Shown here one piece after another: positions 6,846 through 14,056 of a DNA stretch of 14,886 bases (position 1 is the stretch's first letter; every line of letters starts with the position of its first letter). Under the pieces are notes generated by a model. That model was not told where the DNA came from and did no database searches. It saw only the letters and a list, made by a program, of their open reading frames with translations. The position numbers were made by a program, and so were the translations under genes. Where the stretch lies: assembly GCA_002423325.1 (NCBI GenBank), contig DIVQ01000099.1:1865-16750 (forward strand), read 5' to 3'. Origin of the DNA: Anaerolineales bacterium UBA6128. Lineage in GTDB: Bacteria; Chloroflexota; Anaerolineae; UBA1429.

Positions 6846-7662
6846 GGGGCAGTTGGGCAGCGCTTTGCAGGTGGCTTTGCAGGGTCACGACCTGCTGCTG
6901 ATCGACCTGCCCGAAAACGACATCACCCAACTCGCGGCGACGCGCGCGTCGCTGGCAGGCTTTGGCCCCGAGGTGGTCATCCACGCGGCGGCGATGACGA
7001 ACGTCGATGGCTGCGAGAAGGATCCCCAGGCGGCGTACCGCTTGAACGTGCTCGGCACGCGCAACGTCGCCGTCGCTGCCCTGGAATGCGACGCAGCGAT
7101 GGTGTACATCAGCACGGACTATGTCTTTGACGGCCGCAAGGCCGAACCCTACTGGGAGTGGGACGACTGCAGCCCGCTCAGCGTGTATGGCCGCACCAAG
7201 TGGAACGGCGAGCGGGTCGTGCAGCAGTTGTGTGCGCGCGCGTACATCGTACGCATCGCCTGGCTGTACGGCCAGGGTCCGCGCAACTTCCCGCAGACCG
7301 TGCTGCGGCTGGCCGACGAACGCGGCCGCCTGCAGATGGTGACCGACGAAGTGGGTTCGCCCACCTATGCGGCTGACGTGGCCGAAGCGCTCGGCCTGCT
7401 GGTGCAGCAGCCGGCGTACGGCATCTATCACCTGCCCAACAGTGGCGTCTGCTCGCGGTACGAGTGGGCCCGGGAGATCCTGGCGCGCACCGGCCGCAGC
7501 CACGTTGAGCTGATCGCGACCGAAAAGTACGTGCGCGCGGCGCGCGTGCCCGCCCACGCCGAACTGCGCAACTTTTGTGGGGCAGAGATCGGGATCACCA
7601 TGCGGCCGTGGCGAGAGGCGCTGAACGCCTACCTGGCCGCAAACGGCCTGCTCGTCTCTTAG
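6820..7662 (+). CDS. rmlD: dTDP-4-dehydrorhamnose reductase
   Basis: NADPH-dependent reductase for the last step of dTDP-L-rhamnose synthesis; cytosolic short-chain dehydrogenase fold, 280 residues, near the usual length. The N-terminal nucleotide-binding motif TGSKGQLG (6-13), the STDYVFDG segment (98-105), the catalytic Y123-xxx-K127 in SVYGRTKWNGE and the DEVGSPTYAADVAEA segment typical of RmlD are all visible. The start is ATG at 6820, preceded by TTGGAGGT (6807-6814) with five bases spacing; it lies inside the end of the upstream gene, so translation is probably coupled. The partners RmlA, RmlB and RmlC are absent from this window and must be encoded elsewhere if the pathway is complete. 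The downstream rhamnosyltransferase-like GT2 fits use of dTDP-rhamnose. Confidence 0.92.
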   Translation: MRIAVTGSKGQLGSALQVALQGHDLLLIDLPENDITQLAATRASLAGFGPEVVIHAAAMTNVDGCEKDPQAAYRLNVLGTRNVAVAALECDAAMVYISTDYVFDGRKAEPYWEWDDCSPLSVYGRTKWNGERVVQQLCARAYIVRIAWLYGQGPRNFPQTVLRLADERGRLQMVTDEVGSPTYAADVAEALGLLVQQPAYGIYHLPNSGVCSRYEWAREILARTGRSHVELIATEKYVRAARVPAHAELRNFCGAEIGITMRPWREALNAYLAANGLLVS

Positions 7663-7671
7663 GAGCATCAC

Positions 7672-8610
7672 GTGGCACGTGTCTCGATCATCATCCCGAA
7701 CTGGAACGGCCTGAGGGTGCTGCGGCCTTGCCTGGACGCGCTGCAAATGCAGACGCAGCGAGATCGCGAGGTCATCGTCGTCGACAATGCGTCCAGCGAC
7801 GACTCGGTGGCGGTGATGCGCGCATCGTACCCGCAGGTGCGGGTGCTGGAGCAGCGCAGTAACCTGGGCTATGCCGGGGGCTGCAACGCCGGCATCCGCG
7901 CGGCGCAGGGCGATATCCTGGTACTGCTCAACAACGACACCGAGGCGGAGCCCACCTGGCTCGAGCAACTGGTGGCGGCGTTGGATCGCCACCCCGAGGC
8001 GGGCTCGGCGGCCTCGCGAATGATGCTGTACTCTGACCGGGGCAAGGTGCACTCGGCAGGGGATCTGTACCGGCGCAATGGCCTGCCCGACTCGCGCGGC
8101 GTCTGGCAGCCCTACGGGCCGCCCTGGGACGAGGAGTGCTACGTCTTTGGCGGCTGTGGCGGGGCCGTCGCTTTCCGGCGTAGCGTGCTGGACGATATCG
8201 GCCTGTTTGACGAGCGCTTTTTCATGTATTGCGAGGATGTGGACCTCAACTGGCGCGCCCAACTCGCCGGGTTCAAGTGCATCTATGCGCCGGCGGCGGT
8301 GGTATACCATCACCTCTCGGCTACCGGCGGCGGGACGCTGGCCAGCTACTATGTGGGGCGCAACACGCTGTGGGTGATTGCGCGCAACTATCCATCGCGA
8401 CTGCTGCGGCACAACCTGGGCGGCATCCTGCGCGCACAGGCGCGCATCGCCTGGGAGGCGCTGAGGGCCTGGCGGGGCGCCGCAGCACGCGCGCGTTTGC
8501 GCGGTCAACTGGTGGGCGCCCTGACCGTGGTGCGCTGGTGGCCCTATCGGCGGGCGTTACTGCGCCGACGGCGTGCCGACGATGCCGCAATTGCCGCGAT
8601 CCTGGAGTGA
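7672..8610 (+). CDS. GT2 glycosyltransferase, rhamnosyltransferase-like
   Basis: A 312-residue family 2 glycosyltransferase with a GT-A fold, inverting and probably membrane-associated at the cytosolic face. Visible motifs are SIIIPNWNG (5-13), VVDNASSD (37-44), the donor/metal-binding NNDTEAEP (87-94), and GGCGGAVAFRRSVLDDIGLFDERFFMYCEDVDLNWR in sections between 160 and 195, whose ED pair supplies the probable catalytic base. The NWNG and MYCEDVDL pattern is typical of WbbL-type rhamnosyltransferases, and the gene lies 9 bases after rmlD. L-rhamnose from dTDP-rhamnose is therefore the likely but unproven donor. GTG at 7672 is used because AGGAG (7661-7665), overlapping the rmlD stop, lies six bases upstream. 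The C-terminal 70 residues are very basic with W-rich helices, suggesting peripheral membrane contact. Confidence 0.9.
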   Translation: MARVSIIIPNWNGLRVLRPCLDALQMQTQRDREVIVVDNASSDDSVAVMRASYPQVRVLEQRSNLGYAGGCNAGIRAAQGDILVLLNNDTEAEPTWLEQLVAALDRHPEAGSAASRMMLYSDRGKVHSAGDLYRRNGLPDSRGVWQPYGPPWDEECYVFGGCGGAVAFRRSVLDDIGLFDERFFMYCEDVDLNWRAQLAGFKCIYAPAAVVYHHLSATGGGTLASYYVGRNTLWVIARNYPSRLLRHNLGGILRAQARIAWEALRAWRGAAARARLRGQLVGALTVVRWWPYRRALLRRRRADDAAIAAILE

Positions 8611-8671
8611 GCGTGACGGACACGCTGCCGCGCGACCAACATCGGCGCGCTGCTGCGAGAACATGGAGCCT

Positions 8672-9430
8672 ATGACAGACGACTTGTTCCTATCGATCGT
8701 GGTGCCCTGCTATAACGAGAGCGAGAACTTGAACAGGGGCGTGCTGGCCGAGATGCACGCTTACCTGTCGGGCGCGCGCTTGTCGTACGAGGTGATCATT
8801 TCGGATGATGGCAGCACGGATGCCAGCCGCGAGATCATCCAAGAGCAGTTGGCGGACAAGCCGCACTTTCGCCTGTTGAGCAATCCGCACGGTGGCAAGC
8901 CCTCGGCGGTGTGGTACGGCATCCAGGCGGCGCGCGGGCAGGTAGTGTTGTTCACCGACATGGATCAGTCGACTCCGATCGACCAGTGGGGTCTGCTGCA
9001 GCCCTGGTTTGAGCAGGGCTACGATGTCGTCATCGGCTCACGCGGGATGGTGCGCGATAACTCGCCGCTCTATCGGCGCATCGGGTCGGGGTTATTCGGC
9101 GGATTCCGGCGGCTGTTGCTGCTGCACGGCATCCGCGATACGCAGTGCGGTTTCAAGGCGATGCGCGTACCGCTGGCTCGCAAGGTGTTCCCAATGCTGG
9201 AGGCCATCCGCAAACCGGCCCACGTAACGGGCTGGAAGGTCACGGCCTTTGACGTTGAACTCCTCTTTCTGGCCGAAAAGCACGGCGGCCGCATCGCAGA
9301 GGTGCCGGTTTCGTGGTCTGACCGCGACATAGCGCGGGGTAAGAACAAGAGCTATTGGAGCGAATCCAAAGAGATGGCCGAGCAGGTGCTGCGCGTCAAG
9401 CTGAACGACCTGCGCGGGCTGTACGACTGA
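8672..9430 (+). CDS. GT2 glycosyltransferase, dolichyl/polyprenyl-phosphate glycosyltransferase-like
   Basis: A 252-residue GT2 enzyme resembling dolichyl-phosphate glucose/mannose synthases, which move a sugar from a nucleotide donor to a polyprenyl phosphate at the inner membrane face. Motifs are LSIVVPCYNESENL (7-20), SDDGSTD (44-50), GKPSAVWYGIQAARG (75-89), the metal-binding DMDQST (96-101), VVIGSRG (119-125) and DTQCGFKA (156-163), the last characteristic of this group. The C-terminal transmembrane helices found in some relatives are absent. The start is uncertain: ATG at 8672 has GGAG (8665-8668) only three bases upstream, while ATG at 8663 has no good site. The frame is open from 8573, overlapping the upstream gene. 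A lipid-linked sugar made here could be the donor for the GT-C enzyme downstream; this is inference. Confidence 0.9.
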   Translation: MTDDLFLSIVVPCYNESENLNRGVLAEMHAYLSGARLSYEVIISDDGSTDASREIIQEQLADKPHFRLLSNPHGGKPSAVWYGIQAARGQVVLFTDMDQSTPIDQWGLLQPWFEQGYDVVIGSRGMVRDNSPLYRRIGSGLFGGFRRLLLLHGIRDTQCGFKAMRVPLARKVFPMLEAIRKPAHVTGWKVTAFDVELLFLAEKHGGRIAEVPVSWSDRDIARGKNKSYWSESKEMAEQVLRVKLNDLRGLYD

Positions 9431-9432
9431 GA

Positions 9433-9461
9433 TTGACACAGCGGCCCATCGGCTATAGATT
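9433..9461 (+). promoter_or_regulatory. Candidate promoter upstream of metG
   Basis: A perfect TTGACA (9433-9438) lies two bases after the stop of the GT2 gene. After 17 bases comes TAGATT (9456-9461, four of six), or alternatively TATAGA at 9454-9459 with a 15-base spacer. Transcription starting near 9468 would give metG a leader of about 275 bases. Confidence 0.45.
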
Positions 9462-9497
9462 GGCTGCAAGGCATTCCTGGCTAGCGAACGAGGGACC

Positions 9498-9653
9498 ATG
9501 GACCAAAGCACACGCAGATACCGTGCCTTTGCCCAGGCATGGGCGGACGTCGGGGCGTCGAAGCGACGCCCTGCTGCGTTGTCATGCTCGGCGGTTCCCC
9601 GCCGCCAGGCCTGCGCCGTCCGAGACCGCATGGCGGGCGCCCGCTCCGCCTGA
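9498..9653 (+). CDS. Doubtful 51-residue small ORF in the metG leader
   Basis: ATG at 9498, with GAGG (9490-9493) four bases upstream, opens a frame of 51 residues beginning MDQSTRRYRAFAQAWADVG and ending at TGA 9651-9653. It is rich in Arg and Ala and has no recognised domain or run of methionines. The first twenty codons look protein-like; the rest covers two GC-rich hairpins and reads like non-coding sequence. It could be a leader peptide, a gene remnant or chance. Confidence 0.2.
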   Translation: MDQSTRRYRAFAQAWADVGASKRRPAALSCSAVPRRQACAVRDRMAGARSA

Positions 9654-9706
9654 AGACTCGCCTGACCTCGCCGCATCTTTGGCAGCCATTCCTTCAGCAC
9701 AGCAGC

Positions 9707-9727
9707 GTGACCCTCAGCGTGGGTCAC
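9707..9727 (+). promoter_or_regulatory. Hairpin just upstream of the metG ribosome-binding site
   Basis: GTGACCC (9707-9713) and GGGTCAC (9721-9727) form a perfect 7-bp stem with a seven-base loop, ending five bases before AAGGAG. Its position suggests influence on ribosome access or on mRNA stability. The only short complement to the ribosome-binding site I see, TCCTT at 9690-9694, is weak. Confidence 0.3.
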
Positions 9728-9742
9728 TTGAAAAGGAGCAGC

Positions 9743-11482
9743 ATGAACAAGTACCTGGTGGGCGTTGCCTGGCCCTACGCCAACTCGGCCCTGCATCTGG
9801 GTCACCTGGCGGGCGCGTATGTCCCGCCTGACATCTTTGCGCGTTACCAGCGCCTGCGCGGGAACGACGTGCTGATGGTCTCGGGATCGGATACACACGG
9901 CACGCCGATCACCGTCAGCGCCGAGCAGCAGGGCATTTCGCCCGAGCAAGTGGTGGCCCGTTACCACACCAGCTTTCTCGAGTCCTTCATGGGGCTGGGC
10001 ATCGCCTTTGATCTGTTCACCCACACCAACACCGAGAATCACTGGCGCGTGACCACCGACGTTTTTGAGCGCCTGCTGAGCAAAGGCTATATCCATCGCG
10101 AAAAGATGCGCGCGCTGTACTGCGAGCACGACCACCGCTTTCTGGCAGATCGCTACGTGGAGGGCCAGTGCCCGTTCTGCGGCTATGAGGATGCGCGCGG
10201 CGATCAGTGTGACAAGTGCGGCAAGCCGCTGGACGCGCTCGAACTGGTGGCGCCAGCCTGCAAGTTCTGCGGGCGCGAGCCAGTGGCACGCGAGACGGAG
10301 CACTTTTTCCTTGACCTCTCGCAGTTCAACGAGCCCCTCAAGAAGTGGGTGGCTGACAAGACCTACTGGCGCCCGAACGTGCTCAACTTTACCCAGAATC
10401 TGCTGAACGAGGGGTTGCGCCCGCGTGCCATCACGCGTGACATCGAGTGGGGCATCCCGGTGCCGATAGAGGGGTACGAGGACAAACGCATTTATGTGTG
10501 GTTCGATGCCGTCATCGGATACCTCTCGGCAGCGGTAGAGTGGGCGGCCAACCGCGGCACGCCCGACGCCTGGCGCGAGTACTGGGCCGCCGAGGCAGAC
10601 TGCCGCGTCTACAACTTTATCGGCAAGGACAACATCTTTTTCCACACGATGATCTGGCCCGCGATGCTGATGGGCTACGGCGGACTCCAGTTGCCGTACG
10701 ACGTGCCGGCCAACGAGTACCTGACGCTGGAAGGGCGCAAGCTTTCGTCGAGCCGTAACTGGGCGGTGTGGGTGCCGGACTATTTGTCGCGCTATGACCC
10801 GGATCCGCTGCGTTACTATCTGACCGAGCACGCGCCCGAGACCTCCGATTCTGATTTCTCGTGGCAAGAGTTCTACGATCGCAACAACAACGAACTGGTG
10901 GGCACATGGGGCAACCTGGCGCACCGCATGCTGTCCTTTGCCTTCAAGAACTTTGGTGAGTGCGTGCCCACGCCCGGCGACTTGACGGATGCGGACCAGG
11001 CGTTGATCGCCAAGGTTGAGGCGGCCTTTGAGCCGATCGGCAAGCAGATCGACGAGTGCAAGCTGCGGTCCGCGCTGGCGGACACGATGGGACTGGCGCG
11101 CGAGGCCAACCGCTACCTCGACGCTGCGGCGCCCTGGCTGGTGATGAAGAGTGATCGCGCGCGCGCCGCTACGGCAACCTATGTGGCCCTGCGCGTCATT
11201 GACTCGCTCAAGCTGCTGTTCGCGCCTTTCCTGCCCTTCTCATCGGCCAAGCTGCATCGCGCGCTGGGCTACGAGAGCGACCTGATGGGCCGCCAGCGCA
11301 TCGTCGAGTTCGCGGAGGAGACTCGTTCGCACACGGCGTTGACCTACGAGTACGATCATGCCGGCGATATCTGGGCGCCCAGCCAGTTGCCGCCCGGCCA
11401 GGCCTTGCGCCGTCCCGAGCCGCTGTTCCGCAAGCTCGAGCCCGAGATCGTCGAGCAGGAGCTCGCGCGGCTGGGTAACTAG
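9743..11482 (+). CDS. metG: Methionyl-tRNA synthetase
   Basis: Class I aminoacyl-tRNA synthetase that charges tRNA-Met; 579 residues. The ATG at 9743, with AAGGAG four bases upstream, gives the typical start MNKYLVGVAWPYANSALHLG. Motifs are HLGH (18-21, the HIGH element), GSDTHGTP (48-55), zinc knuckle cysteines at 127, 143/146, 156/159 and 173/176, FFHTMIWPAMLMG, and KLSSS (333-337) in place of KMSKS. The number of cysteines resembles the two-zinc group of MetRS seen in archaea, eukaryotes and some bacteria. The C-terminal EMAP-like tRNA-binding extension found in the longer E. coli type is absent; the anticodon-binding helical domain ends the protein. The frame is open to 9539, but that extension lacks MetRS similarity. 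It sits within a glycan gene run but has its own promoter and leader. Confidence 0.96.
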   Translation: MNKYLVGVAWPYANSALHLGHLAGAYVPPDIFARYQRLRGNDVLMVSGSDTHGTPITVSAEQQGISPEQVVARYHTSFLESFMGLGIAFDLFTHTNTENHWRVTTDVFERLLSKGYIHREKMRALYCEHDHRFLADRYVEGQCPFCGYEDARGDQCDKCGKPLDALELVAPACKFCGREPVARETEHFFLDLSQFNEPLKKWVADKTYWRPNVLNFTQNLLNEGLRPRAITRDIEWGIPVPIEGYEDKRIYVWFDAVIGYLSAAVEWAANRGTPDAWREYWAAEADCRVYNFIGKDNIFFHTMIWPAMLMGYGGLQLPYDVPANEYLTLEGRKLSSSRNWAVWVPDYLSRYDPDPLRYYLTEHAPETSDSDFSWQEFYDRNNNELVGTWGNLAHRMLSFAFKNFGECVPTPGDLTDADQALIAKVEAAFEPIGKQIDECKLRSALADTMGLAREANRYLDAAAPWLVMKSDRARAATATYVALRVIDSLKLLFAPFLPFSSAKLHRALGYESDLMGRQRIVEFAEETRSHTALTYEYDHAGDIWAPSQLPPGQALRRPEPLFRKLEPEIVEQELARLGN

Positions 11483-11518
11483 TGCGCTGGGCGATACCGT
11501 GAGTGGAGAGTGATACAG

Positions 11519-13066
11519 GTGCCAAACCCCGTTGCGCCACAGTCGCAGGCTCGGCCTTATGGCGAACCCGGTCGGCCTGGGGCGGATCGGGGCGAGGCCC
11601 TGTTGCGCGTCGTCCTGTTGGCCTATGTCGTGCTCGCTGTGCTGTATGCGCTGGTGACGCCGGCCTGGCAGGCGCCCGACGAGCCGGCGCACTACAACTA
11701 TGTCGTGCACGTGGCCGAGCAGGGCGGACTGCCCGAGTTGCGGCCGGGCGACTATCCCGCCGAGTACCTCGAACAGATCAAGGCGGCGCGTTTTCCGCCT
11801 GATCTGTCTATCGCCCCGATCCGCTACGAGTCGCATCAGCCACCGCTCTATTACCTCGTTGCATCGGTCATCTATGGGTTGGGCGAGGCCCTGTTGCCGC
11901 TGGAGGGCTACCTGACGCTGCGCCTGTTCTCCGTCGTGATCGGTGCGCTGGCGCTCATACTGGCGTATCGTCTGGTGAGCGCGCTGTACCCCGATGAACC
12001 GGCTGTGGCCGTTGGCGCCGCGGCCTTCTGGGCCACGTTGCCCATGCACCTCAGCATGACGTCGGCGGTCAACAACGATGTGCTGGCCGAGCTACTGGTC
12101 ACCTTTATCGTGCTCAAGCTCGTCTCCATGCGCGCGGGCGACTGGAGCAACCGCCGGGCAATCGGCCTGGGAGCTGCGCTGGGACTGGCATTGCTGACCA
12201 AGTTCCAGAGCTATGCAGCCTTCGGAGTTGCCGCTGCCGCGCTGCTCTATGACGTGTGGACGACGCGCAGGACGCCGGGACGCCTTGCCTGGGGGCGTGC
12301 TTTGCAGTACGGCGGGCTGATGCTGGCGACCGCACTCCTTGTGGCCTCGCCCTGGATCGTGCGCAACGTCACCCTTTACGGTCTGCGCGATCCGTTCGGT
12401 CTGGTGCGCCACGCTGAGGTGGTGACCGGACAGCCGACCACGGCCGGCTATATCGCGCAACACGGTTGGCTGGGCTGGCTGCGCGCTTACGCGGTCACCA
12501 CCTTTCACAGCTTCTGGGGGCAGTTCGGCTGGATGGGCGTGCCGCTCCCGACTAACGTGTATGTGGCGCTGGGCGTTCTGAGCGGGCTGAGCGGACTGGG
12601 TCTCGTGGCCTATGCGCTGCGCGTTCGGCGCGGCGCTGAGGCGCTGTCAGCAGGCACGCGTCGCGGGCTGGTGCTGTTGGCCGTTTGGGCGGCGATGGCG
12701 CTGGCGGGGTATCTGTGGTGGAACACGCAGTACGTCCAGCACCAGGGGCGCTACCTGTTCCCGGCGCTGCCCGCGCTGGCGACAGCCTTTGCGTTGGGGC
12801 TGCGCGAGACCGTACGGCAGGGGCGACGCCTGGGGTTGGGGGCGTTGGGTCTGGCGGCAGCGGCGCTCGTGGTCTCCGGGATGCTGCGAGGCGACGTGTA
12901 CGTTTTCGGCGTGGCACTGCTGGCTGCGGCGGCTGCGCTGGTGCTTGTGGGCCATTGGGTGGAACAGCGCCGCCCCGGTTGGGCGCTGGGTGCCGCGTAC
13001 GGCGGTCTGGCGCTGTTCGCGGCCGCCTGTCTGTTCATCTATCTTGCGCCTGCCCTGGCGCTGTAG
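11519..13066 (+). CDS. GT-C family membrane glycosyltransferase (DUF2142/GT39-like)
   Basis: A polytopic membrane protein of 515 residues with about ten to twelve hydrophobic helices. After the first helix (about 30-48) comes the extracytoplasmic loop with TPAWQAPDEPAHYNY (47-61), whose acidic DE and His are typical of the GT-C catalytic loop, then YESHQPPLYYL (103-113), a motif common in this group. Such enzymes use polyprenyl-phosphate sugars to glycosylate lipids, polysaccharides or proteins outside the membrane. Two GTG starts are possible. The one at 11519 has GGAGAG (11505-11510) eight bases upstream and is preferred; the one at 11510 overlaps that site. The gene follows metG after 36 bases with no terminator, so co-transcription is likely. 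The upstream polyprenyl-phosphate GT2 could supply its donor. The acceptor is unknown. Confidence 0.85.
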   Translation: MPNPVAPQSQARPYGEPGRPGADRGEALLRVVLLAYVVLAVLYALVTPAWQAPDEPAHYNYVVHVAEQGGLPELRPGDYPAEYLEQIKAARFPPDLSIAPIRYESHQPPLYYLVASVIYGLGEALLPLEGYLTLRLFSVVIGALALILAYRLVSALYPDEPAVAVGAAAFWATLPMHLSMTSAVNNDVLAELLVTFIVLKLVSMRAGDWSNRRAIGLGAALGLALLTKFQSYAAFGVAAAALLYDVWTTRRTPGRLAWGRALQYGGLMLATALLVASPWIVRNVTLYGLRDPFGLVRHAEVVTGQPTTAGYIAQHGWLGWLRAYAVTTFHSFWGQFGWMGVPLPTNVYVALGVLSGLSGLGLVAYALRVRRGAEALSAGTRRGLVLLAVWAAMALAGYLWWNTQYVQHQGRYLFPALPALATAFALGLRETVRQGRRLGLGALGLAAAALVVSGMLRGDVYVFGVALLAAAAALVLVGHWVEQRRPGWALGAAYGGLALFAAACLFIYLAPALAL

Positions 13067-13073
13067 GCCTTAA

Positions 13074-13088
13074 GGCTGAACAACAGCC
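13074..13088. other. Small hairpin after the GT-C stop
   Basis: GGCTG (13074-13078) and CAGCC (13084-13088) pair around AACAA, and the overlapping sequence GCCTTAAGGC (13067-13076) is itself a palindrome. Both lie in the 39-base gap before the next gene. There is no T-run, so at most this is a weak terminator or processing site. Confidence 0.25.
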
Positions 13089-13105
13089 AAGACGGGGGAT
13101 AGCCG

Positions 13106-14056
13106 ATGCAGAACTCGCTCAAGAACCTGGCTGTCGATCTGAACGGACTGCTCGCCTTTGTCACCACGCCGTTTGGCCCGGAGGGGGAGATCGCGCCCCA
13201 CCTGATGCGCTTGCAGCTCGAACGCCTGCTGCACGCCTATGCGCGCGTTCCGGCGGGGCTGTTCGTGTGCTGTGGGGCGGGCGAGTTGGGTGCGCTCGAC
13301 CTGTCGGAGTATCGTGCGCTGGTGGCCACGGCCGTCGAGGTCGCGGGTGGCGCAGTGCCGGTGTTCGCGGGCGTAGGCTACGGTACGCGTCTCGCAGAGC
13401 AGTTTGCGCGCGCGGCCAGCGCCGCGGGAGCGGATGGGGTGCTGATCTTTCCGCCGTACCTGGCGGAGGGGCCCCAGGAGGGCCTGTTTCGACACTATGG
13501 GGCCGTCGCAGCGGCCACCGACGGTGCCGTGATCGTGTACAACCGCGCGCAGGCGCGCTTCGAGCCCGACACGGTGCGGCGCCTCGTTGACGCGCACCGC
13601 AACATCATCGGGCTGAAGGACGGCCTGGGCGACATGCGCTTTCTCACAGCCGTGCGCGCTGCGATGGGAGAGGCGTTCCTGTTGGTGAACGGGATGCCGT
13701 GCGCGGAGGCTCACGCCCCGGCCTTTCGCGCGGCAGGCATCGCAGCCTATTCGCCCAGCGGCATCGACTTTTTCCCCGAGCTGGCTTGGGCTTACGAAGA
13801 GGCGCTCGAGCGCGGCGACGCGATGCGCGTCGAACGGATGCTTGAGCGCTTTTACCGCCCCTACGCCGCCATGCGCGGACTGGTTCCGGGCTACGGCATC
13901 GCGCTCTCCAAGGCGGCCCGCGGATTGCGCGGCCTGCCGGCCGGCGGGGTACGTCCGCCGCTTGTAGATCCTTCGCGCGAGCACCTGGCAGGCCTGGCCG
14001 ATCTGCTGGCACAGGCGGAGGCACTGCTGCAGGAGGACCCGTGTACGACATCCTGA
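13106..14056 (+). CDS. DapA-superfamily aldolase/dehydratase, probably 5-dehydro-4-deoxyglucarate dehydratase
   Basis: A 316-residue cytosolic TIM-barrel enzyme of the class I aldolase, dihydrodipicolinate synthase superfamily. The Schiff-base lysine is K171 in IIGLKDGLGD, the catalytic tyrosine Y145 in VIVYNRAQA, and CGAGELGAL (56-64) occupies the carboxylate-binding GTxGE position. AGVGYGT, FPPYL, the LKDGLGDMRF stretch, the YSPSGIDFFPELA segment and GGVRPPL near the end are closer to 5-dehydro-4-deoxyglucarate dehydratase (sugar-acid catabolism, giving 2,5-dioxopentanoate) than to DapA. The usual GTTGE loop is altered to GAGE, as in that subgroup. ATG at 13106 has GGGGGA (13094-13099) six bases upstream. 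Its end overlaps the next gene by 16 bases. The superfamily is certain; the exact reaction is moderately supported, and another 2-keto-acid lyase remains possible. Confidence 0.85.
   Translation: MQNSLKNLAVDLNGLLAFVTTPFGPEGEIAPHLMRLQLERLLHAYARVPAGLFVCCGAGELGALDLSEYRALVATAVEVAGGAVPVFAGVGYGTRLAEQFARAASAAGADGVLIFPPYLAEGPQEGLFRHYGAVAAATDGAVIVYNRAQARFEPDTVRRLVDAHRNIIGLKDGLGDMRFLTAVRAAMGEAFLLVNGMPCAEAHAPAFRAAGIAAYSPSGIDFFPELAWAYEEALERGDAMRVERMLERFYRPYAAMRGLVPGYGIALSKAARGLRGLPAGGVRPPLVDPSREHLAGLADLLAQAEALLQEDPCTTS

Larger units (their letters stand above)
9431..9742 (+). other. 312-base structured leader region upstream of metG
   Basis: No convincing gene fills this gap. It starts with a promoter-like element and ends with AAGGAG (9733-9738) four bases before the metG ATG. 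In between are three perfect hairpins: 9553-9560 with 9564-9571 (8 bp, loop AAG), 9589-9594 with 9599-9604 (6 bp, loop TTCC), and 9707-9713 with 9721-9727 (7 bp, loop of seven) just upstream of the ribosome-binding site. A long structured leader before an aminoacyl-tRNA synthetase suggests leader-mediated control. I looked for T-box hallmarks and did not find them. Confidence 0.45.

Noticed and set aside
6799..8508. 569-codon open frame on the - strand
   Set aside because: It is antisense to rmlD and the GT2 gene, both of which have clear motifs; Arg/His/Val-rich shadow sequence.
9467..9742. T-box riboswitch upstream of metG
   Set aside because: I found neither the conserved AGGGTGG-type T-box sequence nor a clear specifier loop or antiterminator; only the context fits.
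9092..10924. 610-codon open frame on the - strand
   Set aside because: It lies opposite metG and the preceding GT2 gene; the composition is that of a mirror frame in GC-rich DNA, with no domain.
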